A stretch of 64,000 bases of DNA from Aquibacillus rhizosphaerae (GCF_030282825.1 NZ_JASTZU010000027.1:99058-163057), one strand, 5' to 3'. Shown: positions 35,568 to 45,379, numbered from the stretch's first letter. Made by a program: numbers and translations. The notes: a model not told the origin generated them from the letters alone.

Positions 35568-35592
35568 ATACCGGCACGGGTATTATAATTGT
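35568..35592 (+). promoter_or_regulatory. second CsoR/CstR-type operator, no gene directly after it
   Basis: ATACCGGCACGGGTAT, a palindrome of the same class as the one at 34780, overlapped by TATTATAAT, a good -10. The next coding gene, hemAT, starts about 160 nt later; nothing codes in between. Either hemAT is controlled from here or the original target gene has been lost. Confidence 0.6.
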
Positions 35593-35749
35593 ATGTATCA
35601 TTTAGTGTTTTTAAAAATATTAACTGTAATTTTATAGATTAAATTGAAAAATTGACCATAGAATATACTGCTTTTTTACTGTAAAATAATTATTTGAGAA
35701 TAAGCAATAAATTAAGTGTTATATGTTCAGTGAAAAATGGGGGTAGGAA

Positions 35750-37051
35750 ATGAATTTGTTATTTAACAAGCAACGAAAAGGAAATCATGAAATAAGATTG
35801 CCTAATGAAGCATTAGTAGGTCAAACACATTTAAAAATTGATAAGAATTCAGATTTTCATAAGCAACTCTTAATGATTAACTTAACAGAAGCGGATCTAC
35901 AAATCTTAGCATCACTTAAACCTTTAGTTACCGAACAAATAGACCAAATTGTTGGTCAATTTTATAAGAACCTAGAATATGAAGGTTCGTTAATGAAAAT
36001 AATAGAAAATAACAGTTCGGTAGAGCGTTTAAAGAAAACGTTAAAAATTCATATTCAAGAAATGTTTGATGGAAAGATAGATGATATTTTTGTTGAAAAA
36101 AGAATCCGAATTGCTCATATTCACTTTAAAATAGGTTTAATGCCGAAATGGTATATGTGTGCATTTCAAGATTTACTTATGTCTTTAATAGAGTTATTTG
36201 ATAAAAAGTTTCAAAATAAAAAAGAATTTTCAATGGCTGTTAGTGCTACTACGAAGATACTTAATATTGAACAACAACTTGTATTAGATGCCTTCCAAGC
36301 AGAGAATAATCGTGTTAATCAAATACAAGAAGATCAAAAAAACCAATTGCATGAAAAAATCGGCAATACTTCCGAAGATTTGGCTGCAATTTTCCAGCAA
36401 TCGACTGCTTCGATTCAAGAATTGGTAATTAAGTTAGATGACATCTTAGAAATTTCAAAAAAAGGGACTCAAACATCGGTTAGTGTAGAAGAGACATCCA
36501 CAAATGGGAAAAATGATGTTGAAAACCAACAAGTGAAAATGGATGAAATTAACCAAAAAATGGATAATATTAAACGAGAAACAGAAGGATTGCAGGATGT
36601 CTCAAATCAAATTGGTGGAATTGTTTCTATTGTTACAGGAATTGCTGAACAAACAAACTTACTTGCATTAAATGCAGCAATTGAAGCTTCACGCGCTGGA
36701 GAACATGGAAAAGGATTTGCAGTTGTTGCTGATGAAGTTAGAAAGTTAGCTGAAGAAACAAAGCAGTCAGTATCTAGTGTCGCAAATCTTATTGCGAAAA
36801 CGGATAATCAAATTAACTCGGTTTCCTCTTATATTGAAGAAGTACGAGCAGCGGTAACAGAAGGAACAGAAAGTATCAAGCAAATCAATCAGTTATTTGA
36901 TCGTATAGTTGAACAAATGAAGACAAGTAAGAGCCAAAGTAATTCGATTGAACAAGAAATTGAAACGTTCAGGACTAGTTTAGATGAAGTGAATAATGCA
37001 ATGTCCCATGTTGCAACATCTATTGATGATTTAGTCGGGCTGACAACGTAA
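35750..37051 (+). CDS. hemAT: heme-based aerotaxis transducer HemAT
   Basis: Soluble globin-coupled chemoreceptor, 433 aa. N-terminal protoglobin domain about 25-185 with the proximal heme ligand H123 in [10 protein letters not shown], at the same number as in B. subtilis HemAT. C-terminal methyl-accepting signalling domain with the hairpin tip [19 protein letters not shown] and [12 protein letters not shown]. No membrane segment. Senses O2 and signals to CheA/CheW for aerotaxis, which implies a motile organism. Ribosome site GGGGTAGG. Terminator downstream. Confidence 0.95.
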   Translation: MNLLFNKQRKGNHEIRLPNEALVGQTHLKIDKNSDFHKQLLMINLTEADLQILASLKPLVTEQIDQIVGQFYKNLEYEGSLMKIIENNSSVERLKKTLKIHIQEMFDGKIDDIFVEKRIRIAHIHFKIGLMPKWYMCAFQDLLMSLIELFDKKFQNKKEFSMAVSATTKILNIEQQLVLDAFQAENNRVNQIQEDQKNQLHEKIGNTSEDLAAIFQQSTASIQELVIKLDDILEISKKGTQTSVSVEETSTNGKNDVENQQVKMDEINQKMDNIKRETEGLQDVSNQIGGIVSIVTGIAEQTNLLALNAAIEASRAGEHGKGFAVVADEVRKLAEETKQSVSSVANLIAKTDNQINSVSSYIEEVRAAVTEGTESIKQINQLFDRIVEQMKTSKSQSNSIEQEIETFRTSLDEVNNAMSHVATSIDDLVGLTT

Positions 37052-37055
37052 TAAT

Positions 37056-37088
37056 AAAAAACTCACTTTCACAAAAGTGAGTTTTTTT
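37056..37088 (+). terminator. terminator of hemAT
   Basis: AAAAACTCACTTT, loop CACAA, AAGTGAGTTTTTT. Confidence 0.9.
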
Positions 37089-37206
37089 ATTTTTATAAAA
37101 TTTAGAAATCATTATAAATATAGTTAACTATAATTGTCCAATGTCTTCATCATTTTGATGCCACACTCATATATTATAGGTAATACATCAAAAGGGGAGA
37201 TTGTTT

Positions 37207-38622
37207 TTGAAACAAGCAGATCAAAAACTACTGGAAAGAGCGATTGAAGAGATTACAGAAATTGCTGAAGGTTTCGGTCTTGATTTTTATCCAATGCGTT
37301 ATGAAATTTGTCCTCCGGAAATAATCTATACTTTTGGTGCCTACGGGATGCCAGCCCGCTTTTCACATTGGAGCTTTGGAAAGCAGTTCCACAAGATGAA
37401 GCTTCAATACGATTTAGGTTTGAGTAAAATATACGAGTTAGTTATTAACTCAAACCCGTGCTACGCTTTCTTATTAAATTCCAATAGTCTAGTTCAAAAT
37501 AAACTTATTGTTGCACATGTCTTAGCACACTGTGACTTTTTCAAGAACAATGCACGTTTTCAAAATACGCAACGAGATATGGTGGATAGTATGTCTGCAA
37601 CTGCCGACCGAATAGCAGCGTATGAAAAATTGTATGGTATCAAGGAAGTGGAGTCTTTTCTAGATGCAATATTAGCAATTCAAGAGCATATTGATCCAAC
37701 ACTTAGTCAACCAAAACTTGACTGGGAGTCAGAGGAAGACTTTGAGTATGAACCGGTGAAAAAAGAAACTCCATACGATGATTTATGGCAAATAGATGAT
37801 GATAAGTCTATGATAAACCCTACCCCGAAAAAAAGAAAAAAACGAATCCCACCAAAACCAGAAAAGGATTTATTACTATTTATTGAAGAACATAGCAGGA
37901 GTTTAGAAGATTGGCAACGTGATATTTTAACAATGATGCGCGCTGAAATGTTATATTTCTGGCCACAGTTAGAAACTAAGATAATGAACGAGGGCTGGGC
38001 ATCCTATTGGCATCAGCGGATACTACGAGAGATGGATTTAACAACTGATGAGGCGATTGAATTTGCTTCACTTAATGCTGGAGTGGTTCAACCATCAAAA
38101 ACACAGATTAATCCATATTATCTAGGTGTTAAAATGTTTGAAGATATTGAGGACCGTTTTGATAACCCGACGGAGGAAATGAAAAAATGGGGTGCTACTC
38201 CAGGCAAAGGCCGAGAGAAGATGTTTGAAGTACGTGAAATTGAATCTGATATTAGTTTTTTAAGAAATTATTTGACGAAAGACTTTGTTGATCGAGAAGA
38301 TTTATACCTATTCCAGAAACAAGGCAATGAATACAAGGTTACAGATAAAAATTGGGAAAATGTACGAGATCAATTAATTATGATGCGTTTAAACGGGGGA
38401 TTTCCTTATATAACTGTTCAAAATGGCGATTACTACCAAAATGGTGAGCTTTATTTAAAGCATCATTATGAAGGTGTTGAATTAGATCTAACGTATTTAG
38501 AAAAGACATTACCATATATTCATCAGCTTTGGGGTCGAACGGTTCATATGGAGACGATAATCGAAGATAAATCATGTATGTTTACCTATGAGGGTAATAA
38601 AGTAGTAAAGAAATACTTGTGA
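37207..38622 (+). CDS. spoVR: stage V sporulation protein R (SpoVR)
   Basis: SpoVR family protein of 471 aa needed for normal spore cortex/coat formation in B. subtilis. The highly conserved block [21 protein letters not shown] and [14 protein letters not shown] is present (quoted in parts), as is [15 protein letters not shown] and the [10 protein letters not shown] motif. A low-complexity basic stretch ([15 protein letters not shown]) lies at about 205-220. I take TTG 37207, 7 nt after AGGGGAG; an in-frame TTG two codons earlier is too close. Usually expressed by sigma-E. The frequent partner yhbH is 33 kb away here. Confidence 0.95.
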   Translation: MKQADQKLLERAIEEITEIAEGFGLDFYPMRYEICPPEIIYTFGAYGMPARFSHWSFGKQFHKMKLQYDLGLSKIYELVINSNPCYAFLLNSNSLVQNKLIVAHVLAHCDFFKNNARFQNTQRDMVDSMSATADRIAAYEKLYGIKEVESFLDAILAIQEHIDPTLSQPKLDWESEEDFEYEPVKKETPYDDLWQIDDDKSMINPTPKKRKKRIPPKPEKDLLLFIEEHSRSLEDWQRDILTMMRAEMLYFWPQLETKIMNEGWASYWHQRILREMDLTTDEAIEFASLNAGVVQPSKTQINPYYLGVKMFEDIEDRFDNPTEEMKKWGATPGKGREKMFEVREIESDISFLRNYLTKDFVDREDLYLFQKQGNEYKVTDKNWENVRDQLIMMRLNGGFPYITVQNGDYYQNGELYLKHHYEGVELDLTYLEKTLPYIHQLWGRTVHMETIIEDKSCMFTYEGNKVVKKYL

Positions 38623-38660
38623 AGAAGTAGCTTTCATACAGTAAGTACTAATTACAGATT

Positions 38661-38690
38661 AAACACATGTACAAACACATGTGTTTTTTT
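38661..38690 (+). terminator. terminator of spoVR
   Basis: AAACACATGT, ACATGTGTTT with a 6-nt loop, then TTTT. Confidence 0.8.
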
Positions 38691-38812
38691 CTATGGAAAT
38701 AAACTTATGATAATTGTTGAGAAGTGAAACAATATATACATATGAAAAATGTTTCAGATTTGAAATCGGAAAGTAAATAAAGATAGGATAATTTTTTAAA
38801 GGTGATGATATA

Positions 38813-39361
38813 ATGGACCAAAATCAACTGTTTTATTTAATTGTGATGGGGGTAACCCTGCTAGGAGCTGTGGGTAATTTACTAATTATAAATAAATCAC
38901 CACTGAAATATGGTCGGATTTTTATAACAAATATCGTAATTGCAGTTAGTTTATGTTCTTTTTTTGTAATGACAGGTTTTTATCGATTTGTATTACCATT
39001 ACCTCACATTTTACCAGCTGTTGTTTGTAGCTTTGGTTTCTTGGTACTTTTTTTAATTTACTTTAAACCAACCAAGCATACATTTCCTTATTTTTTTATG
39101 ATTATCAATATAACGTTTGTTTTCGAAATTCTACTTAAACATATTGGTTTTATCACTTATAAAAACGGATGGGATCTTTGGGATTCTTACACTCTTTATT
39201 GGATTTACGTGAGAATTTTCGTATTTCTGGGCGAAAAGATGGTTGCTGATGAAAATAGGCAACCACTCAATACAGTTAACAAATGGTATTGGCCTTCGTT
39301 TTTCGTCATTATATTTTTAACCGTATTGGTAGCATTGCAACACATCTTTAAGGTGCAATAA
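38813..39361 (+). CDS. small polytopic membrane protein, possibly CBO0543-like
   Basis: 182 aa, about six hydrophobic segments (for example LLGAVGNLLIINKSPLKYG, then YGRIFITNIVIAVSLCSFFV), with a conserved-looking HIGFITYKNGWDLWDSY near the C-terminal third. The pattern is close to, but weaker than, the CBO0543-type proteins elsewhere in this window. Ribosome site AAAGGTGATG before ATG. Monocistronic. Function unknown. Confidence 0.6.
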   Translation: MDQNQLFYLIVMGVTLLGAVGNLLIINKSPLKYGRIFITNIVIAVSLCSFFVMTGFYRFVLPLPHILPAVVCSFGFLVLFLIYFKPTKHTFPYFFMIINITFVFEILLKHIGFITYKNGWDLWDSYTLYWIYVRIFVFLGEKMVADENRQPLNTVNKWYWPSFFVIIFLTVLVALQHIFKVQ

Positions 39362-39643
39362 AGTTTATAATATAGGTAACATTTTATCGCAGATCAACAA
39401 GCAGTTTTGTTATATTCGCCAACCAATCTATCCTAAAAGCCAGCGAGTTGTAATCAATGATTATTTAAAAATTCCCTCATAATATTTTGCTATTGAACAT
39501 GTAACTATAATCGCAAACTATTTATATCTCAAAAAACAAATAAAATTGTGTTTAAATTTTTATATACTTGGTTATACTACCTACGAAGGTTAAATAGAAC
39601 TATTTAACTTATTTTTTGTACAATCTAGGAGGATTTTTAAGAC
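39362..39643 (+). other. intergenic with the long leader of the cold-shock gene
   Basis: 282 nt with no gene. The last ~100 nt, including GTTATACT and GAAGGTTAAATAG, likely form the 5' untranslated region that cold-shock mRNAs use for temperature control; TAGGAGGA is the ribosome site. The exact transcription start is not visible. Confidence 0.4.
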
Positions 39644-39844
39644 ATGGAACATGGAAAAGTAAAATGGTTTAACAGTGAAAAAGGTTTTGGGTTTATCGAG
39701 AGAGAAGATGGTGATGATGTATTCGTTCATTTTTCTGCTATTCAAGGTGAAGGATACAAATCTTTAGATGAGGGTCAGGAAGTATCTTTTGACATCGAAG
39801 AAGGACAACGTGGACCACAAGCCACAAACGTAAGTAAAGTATAA
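39644..39844 (+). CDS. cold shock protein (CspB/CspC/CspD type)
   Basis: 66-aa single OB-fold RNA chaperone. RNP1 KGFGFIE and RNP2 VFVHFSAI are intact; [12 protein letters not shown] and [12 protein letters not shown] are standard. Binds single-stranded RNA and DNA and prevents mRNA secondary structure in the cold. Cannot be assigned to one of the B. subtilis paralogues from this alone. Monocistronic with a hairpin downstream. Confidence 0.96.
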   Translation: MEHGKVKWFNSEKGFGFIEREDGDDVFVHFSAIQGEGYKSLDEGQEVSFDIEEGQRGPQATNVSKV

Positions 39845-39874
39845 TACGTTTAATTATTCAGATAAAGCTAAAAT

Positions 39875-39911
39875 CATCACTAAGAGGAGTTTATCACTCC
39901 CTTTAGTGATG
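39875..39911 (+). terminator. hairpin after the cold-shock gene
   Basis: CATCACTAAGAGGAGT and ACTCCCTTTAGTGATG, imperfect, loop about 5 nt; the tail GGTTTCCTG is only weakly U-rich. Confidence 0.6.
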
Positions 39912-40228
39912 GTTTCCTGACATAATGAATATAATTACACATAGGCGAGGGAGAAAAGTTACTCCTTTCGTCTTTTTTTCTTTTATTTGGGTTAAAATAA
40001 TAAAAATAAGAACTAGTGGTCTAGAAAATTTCGAGATTTCCTAAATGTGAAAAACATAGAATACTACATCCAACTCCAACGTCTTCCACATAAAGATCTT
40101 GAGGCAATCTCACATCAAGGCTCGCTTAAAGGAATGCTACATAGAAAGACATCGAAGAATCAGGGTATTATCTTGATTGAAGCCCCTGCGCTTTTCTTTA
40201 AAAAATACGTTAACTGGAGTGTTTAAGA
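39912..40228 (+). other. intergenic; one doubtful 59-aa frame
   Basis: From GTG 40047 to 40226 there is an open frame (MKNIEYYIQLQRLPHKDLEA..., ending FFKKYVNWSV). It has no ribosome site and no recognised family, though its end directly abuts the next gene. I do not count it as a gene. Otherwise nothing seen. Confidence 0.35.
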
Positions 40229-41056
40229 TTGAAAACAAAACAAATTCATAAAGAAATGATTACTATTGGAAATCTTCATGTCTATTGTGAATACGTGTTA
40301 AACAATAAACCTCCAATTATTTTAATTCATGGGTTTGTATCTTCCACCTATACGTTTAAACATATAATACCTCTGTTAGCAGAAAAATTTTCTGTTGTAG
40401 CTATCGATTTACCAGGTTTTGGACGAAGTGAAAAATCAAAAAAGTTCATTTATTCCTTTAAAAATTATGCGAAGTTAATTGTAGAATGTTTGAATTTTTT
40501 TAATCTAAATAAAGTCACAATCGTAGGTCATTCTATGGGTGGGCAAATAGCACTTTATATGGCAAAGTACTTTCCTGATAAATTAACGAACTTAATATTA
40601 TTAAGTAGTTCTGGATATTTAGAAAAAGTAAAAAACCCCTTATTTTTTGGATCATACTTGCCGTTTTCTCGGTTTTTTTTGGAGAGGTACATTAAGAGAA
40701 AAAATGTTCGAAGTAGCGTTGAGAACGTGTTTTATAACCACCAATTAATTACAGAGGAACTACTTAAAGAATTTCAGATTCCTTTAATGGATAAAGATTT
40801 TTATATATCTCTATTAAGGCTATTAAGACATCGAGAAGGTGATTTTACTACGGAGCAGTTACTGGAAATACAAGTACCTACTTTATTGATTTGGGGCAGT
40901 GAAGATAAGGTGGTCCCTGTTGAGATAGGAAATCGTCTGGTAACTGATCTCCCCAACGCTAAGTTAATTACTTATGAAAAAACTGGCCATTTATTGACAC
41001 ATGAAAGGCCCCTTAAGCTATACAATGACATTGTTACATACACATCTGAAAAATAG
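40229..41056 (+). CDS. alpha/beta hydrolase
   Basis: 275 aa, alpha/beta hydrolase fold (epoxide hydrolase/haloperoxidase-like group). Oxyanion segment LIHGFVSSTYTF, nucleophile elbow GHSMGGQIA, acid in WGSEDKVVP, base in KTGHLLTHERP. TTG start with GGAG 10 nt upstream; the next in-frame ATG (residue 10) has none. Cytosolic, substrate unknown. Base composition like its neighbours. It is followed by a small minus-strand gene and the zinc-efflux locus. Confidence 0.9.
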   Translation: MKTKQIHKEMITIGNLHVYCEYVLNNKPPIILIHGFVSSTYTFKHIIPLLAEKFSVVAIDLPGFGRSEKSKKFIYSFKNYAKLIVECLNFFNLNKVTIVGHSMGGQIALYMAKYFPDKLTNLILLSSSGYLEKVKNPLFFGSYLPFSRFFLERYIKRKNVRSSVENVFYNHQLITEELLKEFQIPLMDKDFYISLLRLLRHREGDFTTEQLLEIQVPTLLIWGSEDKVVPVEIGNRLVTDLPNAKLITYEKTGHLLTHERPLKLYNDIVTYTSEK

Positions 41057-41119
41057 TATAGAAAAAGGATGCGCTATTGCATCCCTTTTGAAAAACATAA
41101 AAATAGCCTATATTAAACA

Positions 41120-41266
41120 TCACTTCATATTATCTTTTTGGACTTCTTCTAAATCTTTTGTCCCTTCGGATGTTATGGCATGTTGTTTTCGATTATCTTT
41201 TTTTGTACCATAATTCTCATTGGTCAATTTACCGCTATCTTTTGGTTGATATTGTTTTTCGTCCAA
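41120..41266 (-). CDS. small hydrophilic protein, 48 aa
   Basis: TTG start with a strong AAAGGAGGAT before it; product MDEKQYQPKDSGKLTNENYG... ends VQKDNMK. Strongly hydrophilic, rich in Lys, Asp, Gln and Asn; likely disordered. The opening Y-Q-P-x-D-S-G pattern recalls small Bacillus spore-associated proteins, but I cannot name a family. It lies between the hydrolase and czrA, transcribed with the latter's strand. Confidence 0.55.
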   Translation of the reverse strand: MDEKQYQPKDSGKLTNENYGTKKDNRKQHAITSEGTKDLEEVQKDNMK

Positions 41267-41353
41267 GATAGATCCTCCTTTGATAATAGATAAACCTATT
41301 ATCCTTATAAGCAGGTTATTTTATACAGATAATCTTCCTGATTATTAAAATTA

Positions 41354-41668
41354 TTAGTGAAGGGCGTGATTAATTGACTGTTCTAAGATATTTATAACAT
41401 GCACATCATCATGGGAGTAATAGATTGTTTTTCCGTCTCTTCTATATTTTACTAGTCTTAGATTTTTTAGAAAACGTAACTGGTGAGAGACATTTGATTG
41501 TCTAAGTTTTAGTTGTTCCGCAATGTCGTTAACTGCGTATTCTCCTTCAAAAAGTAAATATAGAATTCTTATTCTGGTTGGGTCCGCCAGTGCTTTGAAT
41601 GTTTGCGAGACAATAAACAGTGTCTCTTCATCTAACTCACTATGGTCATTATTATTTTTATTTCCCAC
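41354..41668 (-). CDS. czrA: ArsR/SmtB family zinc-sensing repressor (CzrA)
   Basis: Winged-helix repressor that releases DNA on binding Zn(II). 104 aa from GTG 41668. DNA-recognition helix [13 protein letters not shown]; the alpha-5 metal site is complete as D88-x-H90...H101-x-x-H104, with the same spacing as CzrA. The GTG at 41680 lies within AGGAGTG, so it is probably the ribosome site. It is the second gene after czcD, 20 nt apart, and a perfect 10-bp palindrome upstream of czcD is its probable operator. Confidence 0.9.
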   Translation of the reverse strand: MGNKNNNDHSELDEETLFIVSQTFKALADPTRIRILYLLFEGEYAVNDIAEQLKLRQSNVSHQLRFLKNLRLVKYRRDGKTIYYSHDDVHVINILEQSINHALH

Positions 41669-41688
41669 AATTAAGGTCACTCCTAATG

Positions 41689-42603
41689 TTAATTACAACA
41701 ATCTTCATGATTTCGAATATTTGATGTTTCACCTTCAATTTGAATGGTTGTATGTTTAATTTCAAAAGTATCATGCAACAAGTTTGATGCTTCGTTAAGC
41801 AAATGGTCACGATCAATATCTTTCTTTACAACAAGGTGACAAGTCAATGATGGAAAATCTGATGTTATGGTCCATACATGTAAATCATGAACACTATTAA
41901 CACCAGCTATTTTTAATAATTTTTCCTCAACGTCATCAATATTGATATTGTTTGGGATTCCTTCCATTAGAACATGGAAGGAGTCTTTCGTTACACGCCA
42001 TCCACTTATCAAAATTAACATAGCAACAATGACACTTGCTATTGGATCTGCAATATTCCAGTTAAACATGATAATAAGTACTCCAGCGATAATAGCTCCC
42101 ACAGAGCCAAGAAGGTCTCCAAAAACATGTAGTAAAGCACTTCGCATATTTAAATTATCGTGCGTATCACCTTGTAGTAGAATCCATGCAACAATGATAT
42201 TAATTATTAGCCCGATGACTGCAATGATTAACATCCCAGAGCTTACATTTGGGGGCTCGAAAAAACGATGATACGCCTCCCAAAAAATATAAACAGAAAT
42301 ACCAAGTAATGTAATACCATTAATAAATGCTGCGATAATTTCAAATCGTTTATAACCATAGGTCTTATTAGATGTAGCAGCCTTTTCTCCAAACTTGATA
42401 GCAAATAAGCTCAGACCTAAAGCAGCTGCATCACTCAACATATGACCGGCGTCAGAAAGTAACGCTAAACTGTTTGTAATAAATCCACCAATAACCTCGA
42501 CTATCATAAACGTAAAAATGAGTAAAAAACTAATAAGTAATGCTTTCTTATTGGCATTATGATGATGCCCGTGTTGGTGATTATGGTCATGAGAATGTCC
42601 CAA
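41689..42603 (-). CDS. czcD: cation diffusion facilitator CzcD (zinc/cadmium export)
   Basis: CDF antiporter, 304 aa, six membrane helices plus a cytosolic C-terminal domain. His-rich N-terminus ([15 protein letters not shown]), HxxxD metal-site motifs in SDAGHMLSD (H54/D58) and in [10 protein letters not shown], and a C-terminal domain with [13 protein letters not shown] start with a GGGG ribosome site. First gene of the czcD-czrA operon, under a palindromic operator 15 nt upstream. Exports Zn2+, perhaps Cd2+ and Co2+. Confidence 0.94.
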   Translation of the reverse strand: MGHSHDHNHQHGHHHNANKKALLISFLLIFTFMIVEVIGGFITNSLALLSDAGHMLSDAAALGLSLFAIKFGEKAATSNKTYGYKRFEIIAAFINGITLLGISVYIFWEAYHRFFEPPNVSSGMLIIAVIGLIINIIVAWILLQGDTHDNLNMRSALLHVFGDLLGSVGAIIAGVLIIMFNWNIADPIASVIVAMLILISGWRVTKDSFHVLMEGIPNNINIDDVEEKLLKIAGVNSVHDLHVWTITSDFPSLTCHLVVKKDIDRDHLLNEASNLLHDTFEIKHTTIQIEGETSNIRNHEDCCN

Positions 42604-42617
42604 TTCATCAACCCCTT

Positions 42618-42645
42618 TATCATATGATCATATATTCATATGATA
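42618..42645. promoter_or_regulatory. CzrA operator upstream of czcD
   Basis: TATCATATGA and TCATATGATA are perfect inverted repeats with an 8-nt spacer, 14 nt before the czcD start. ATATGA..TCATAT arms are the standard ArsR/SmtB/CzrA operator form. Confidence 0.85.
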
Positions 42646-42694
42646 GCATAAAAATTATACTATTTGAATGTTGATTTAAAAAAATAGTGAAGGT

Positions 42695-43210
42695 TTAGCG
42701 TTCTTCTACAGGTAAGTGAACGGGTACCTTATAATACCAGAGAAAGAAAATAGCAATGAAAATGGAAATGAAATATGCTAATAACGGGCGTTTATAGAAC
42801 AATCTCATCATAGGAAACATAATACAATCAAAGGCAGCAGACCAAACTAAATTCCAGCCATACTGATAGTCAATGTGGCCAGTAATTGTCATAAATGCTT
42901 CAACACCCACATATAAACCAATCCAGAATAAATAATGTTTAATTATCTTTCTTAAATCGGAGGGATAGTTACAAATAAATAATAGTGCAGTTCCAGGGAA
43001 AATTATAAATGTATAAATCATTTCAGTAAGTGTATGATTCGAAATAAAATCTCCATCCATACGCCATAAAAAGTAATTCGCAGTTAAGAAGTTATATGTT
43101 AAGTTTCCTATTGCATAATAGAGCATAACAGTGTGATATTTTTGCCAATTCCGCCAATCACCACGAAGCCAAACTGAAAGTATCATTAATAAAGCTAATC
43201 CAATGTGCAT
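42695..43210 (-). CDS. CBO0543 family membrane protein
   Basis: 171 aa, about five membrane segments. Typical of the family: LRGDWRNWQKYHTVMLYYAIGN, HTLTEMIYTFIIFPGT and YNLVWSAAFDCIMFP-type segments (here YGWNLVWSAAFDCIMFPMM). Start ATG 43210 with GAGGGCG before it; the earlier TTG overlaps. It diverges from a second gene of the same family, 194 nt away. Function unknown. Confidence 0.75.
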   Translation of the reverse strand: MHIGLALLMILSVWLRGDWRNWQKYHTVMLYYAIGNLTYNFLTANYFLWRMDGDFISNHTLTEMIYTFIIFPGTALLFICNYPSDLRKIIKHYLFWIGLYVGVEAFMTITGHIDYQYGWNLVWSAAFDCIMFPMMRLFYKRPLLAYFISIFIAIFFLWYYKVPVHLPVEER

Positions 43211-43403
43211 AGAAATTCGCCCTCGCAATTTGAAGTAAGTTCAATTTTTAGATATAGTTATATGTTTTCAAATTGTAGGAAAGTTATGTACATAAATAAT
43301 AAAAGCATTTTGTTCTGCGTACATGCTATGAGAATAAAACATAAAAAAGAGAAAATACTATTTGGATGATGTATATGTAACCGATTAGGGGGCGTGTTAT
43401 CTT

Positions 43404-43877
43404 ATGAATAAAGAGAAATCAATGTTATATAGTTTGACATTTTTAGGTTTAGCACTTTTACCTTTTGCACTAAATAAAAAACCAAGAAAAGACTGGATTA
43501 TAGTATTCTTATTAAAAACCTTCATTTCAGGATTTTTAGGGAATATTGTAGCTGTACGTAACTGGATAGAATACCCCGTGCGTTTATTTCCAAAAACATT
43601 TCAAAGTAGTGTGTTATTTGAAAACCTGTTGTTTCCTGTAATGTGCGTTTTTTATAACCGCACAACATACAAATCAAGTGTATTCGGTATGCTATATCAG
43701 TCGATTATATATAGCCTTCCGATGACAGTAATAGAAATAATTTTAGAAAGAGGAACCAAGCTCATTACTTATCACAAGTGGACATGGTATTATACTTTTT
43801 TTTCATTAACTGGTACATTTTTAATCGTCAGATGGATAACTGGTTTAATTAGATTATTAACAAAGTCTGAGCAATAA
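43404..43877 (+). CDS. CBO0543 family membrane protein
   Basis: 157 aa with about four to five membrane segments; opens with FALNKKPRKDWIIVFLLKTF and has EYPVRLFPKTFQSSVLFEN, FPVMCVFYNR and HKWTWYYTFFS. Family pattern as in the neighbouring gene. AGGGGG ribosome site about 11 nt before ATG. A shortened copy of the dispersed palindromic repeat starts 11 nt after the stop. Confidence 0.72.
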   Translation: MNKEKSMLYSLTFLGLALLPFALNKKPRKDWIIVFLLKTFISGFLGNIVAVRNWIEYPVRLFPKTFQSSVLFENLLFPVMCVFYNRTTYKSSVFGMLYQSIIYSLPMTVIEIILERGTKLITYHKWTWYYTFFSLTGTFLIVRWITGLIRLLTKSEQ

Positions 43878-43888
43878 CTTGTTAATTT

Positions 43889-43953
43889 AATCAATTTTAT
43901 AATACCAATTTTGTCACAGATGACTGAATAAGGTAGTTATAAAATTGACTCAA
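43889..43953. repeat. MITE-like repeat, copy 3 (inverted, internally deleted)
   Basis: On the minus strand it reads TTGAGTCAATTTTATAA, then CTACCTTATTCAGTCATCT, then directly GACAAAATTGGTATTATAA. Both ends match the full copies at 25.4 and 59.5 kb, but about 50 nt of the middle are missing. Confidence 0.75.
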
Positions 43954-44092
43954 TTAAGTGAAATATTGAATTTACTAAATAATTTACAGAAAAATGTCAA
44001 CCACCTTTTATAAATTGGGTATAATTGTTATAATTAATTAACTTAATTACATTAAAAATGGCTTGATAACGTGAGATGAAAGGAAACTAAAT

Positions 44093-45379
44093 ATGGGATT
44101 GTCTAATGATATGGTTGTGGAATCAAATTTAAGGCATAATAGTCTTTCAAATGGCGGACACATTATCTATGTATTTAATAATGAAAAGAAGTATATAGTT
44201 AATGCTGTGAACTATATTATCGAAGGGTTGTTGAATGATGAGGGAGTTATTTTTGTAGATTCGAATGATCGAATTAATCGTGTGAAAGCTGAACTTCGGA
44301 ACAATAATATATCCGATCAACTGCTTAATCAAATAACTTTTGCTGAAACAGATACGCTTTATAATGCTGATCAACCTAGTCCTTCTGTAGAGGATTTTAT
44401 ATCTTTGGCAAATCCATATTTGAAAGGTAGTATCCCACTAAGAACTTGGAGGAATGTGCAGATAAAAGACATGGAGAAACTTATCGAATATGAATGTGAT
44501 ACATATATTTGTGACTATCATATTTTTTCTGTGTGCGCATATGATGGTCGTAGCCTTTCAGCTTTATTATTAACAGAAATGTTAAGCGTACATGAATACC
44601 TTATGACCGATGATTCGTTAGTTCCTTCTAATTTGTACGGAAATCAGTCGCAATCATCTCCTTCGATTATTGATCAAATCAAGCTAGAAAAAAGTGCAGA
44701 TAATGTTCTTATGAGATCGGAACAACTAACTTTCGCAGGGCAGTTTTCAGCGGGAATCTGTCATGAAATAAGAAATCCATTAACAACGATTAAGGGATTT
44801 TTCCAATTGTTAAGAGAAGATAACCATAACAAAATGTATTACCAAGTTATCGAGCAAGAACTTGAGCGTATACAGCAAATTACGAGTGAATTATTATTAC
44901 TTGCTAAGCCTCACTCAGAAGAAAGAGAGAATCATAATCTTATAGACGTTGTAAAGGAAGTGTATCTTTTGTTGGAATCGCAAGCTGTAATGAAAAGTAT
45001 TGCGATAAAAACAAATTTGAAACAAGATAAGCTAATAGTTGAATGTGATGATACAAAGATAAAGCAAGTGATTATAAATATCGTTAAAAATGCCATTGAA
45101 ATTATGGACAAAGGTATAATTACGATTGAAATTGATCAAATAGATGGATTCGCTATTTTGAAAATAATTGATGAAGGACCTGGTATTCCAAAAGAAGTTT
45201 TGAAAAAAATTGGTGAACCCTTTTTCACCACAAAAAAGGAAGGAACCGGATTAGGTTTAATTATTTCATTTAATATTATAAAAAGCCATGGTGGTAAGGT
45301 CCAAATTGATAGTGATGAAGGGGTAGGAACAACTTTCACTTTTACGTTACCATTAGTAAATGAAGGATTAGACCATTAA
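44093..45379 (+). CDS. orphan sensor histidine kinase with MEDS domain
   Basis: 428 aa, no membrane helix. N-terminal MEDS sensory domain (about 15-175: GGHIIYVFNNEKKYIV, EGLLNDEGVIFVDS, LRTWRNVQIKD, YICDYHIFS), then HisKA with phospho-acceptor H224 in ICHEIRNPLTTIKG and a HATPase with NIVKNAIE, DEGPGIP and EPFFTTKKEGTGLGL. No response regulator is beside it. The domain layout and orphan state fit a kinase feeding the Spo0A phosphorelay, as KinA/B/E do; this is inference. The signal is unknown. Confidence 0.88.
   Translation: MGLSNDMVVESNLRHNSLSNGGHIIYVFNNEKKYIVNAVNYIIEGLLNDEGVIFVDSNDRINRVKAELRNNNISDQLLNQITFAETDTLYNADQPSPSVEDFISLANPYLKGSIPLRTWRNVQIKDMEKLIEYECDTYICDYHIFSVCAYDGRSLSALLLTEMLSVHEYLMTDDSLVPSNLYGNQSQSSPSIIDQIKLEKSADNVLMRSEQLTFAGQFSAGICHEIRNPLTTIKGFFQLLREDNHNKMYYQVIEQELERIQQITSELLLLAKPHSEERENHNLIDVVKEVYLLLESQAVMKSIAIKTNLKQDKLIVECDDTKIKQVIINIVKNAIEIMDKGIITIEIDQIDGFAILKIIDEGPGIPKEVLKKIGEPFFTTKKEGTGLGLIISFNIIKSHGGKVQIDSDEGVGTTFTFTLPLVNEGLDH

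Noticed and set aside
40047..40226. 59-codon frame before the alpha/beta hydrolase
   Set aside because: No ribosome site and no recognised family; kept only as a note in the intergenic entry.
42618..42645. Possible terminator hairpin upstream of czcD
   Set aside because: Perfect palindrome with ATATGA/TCATAT arms, no U-run; reads better as a CzrA operator.
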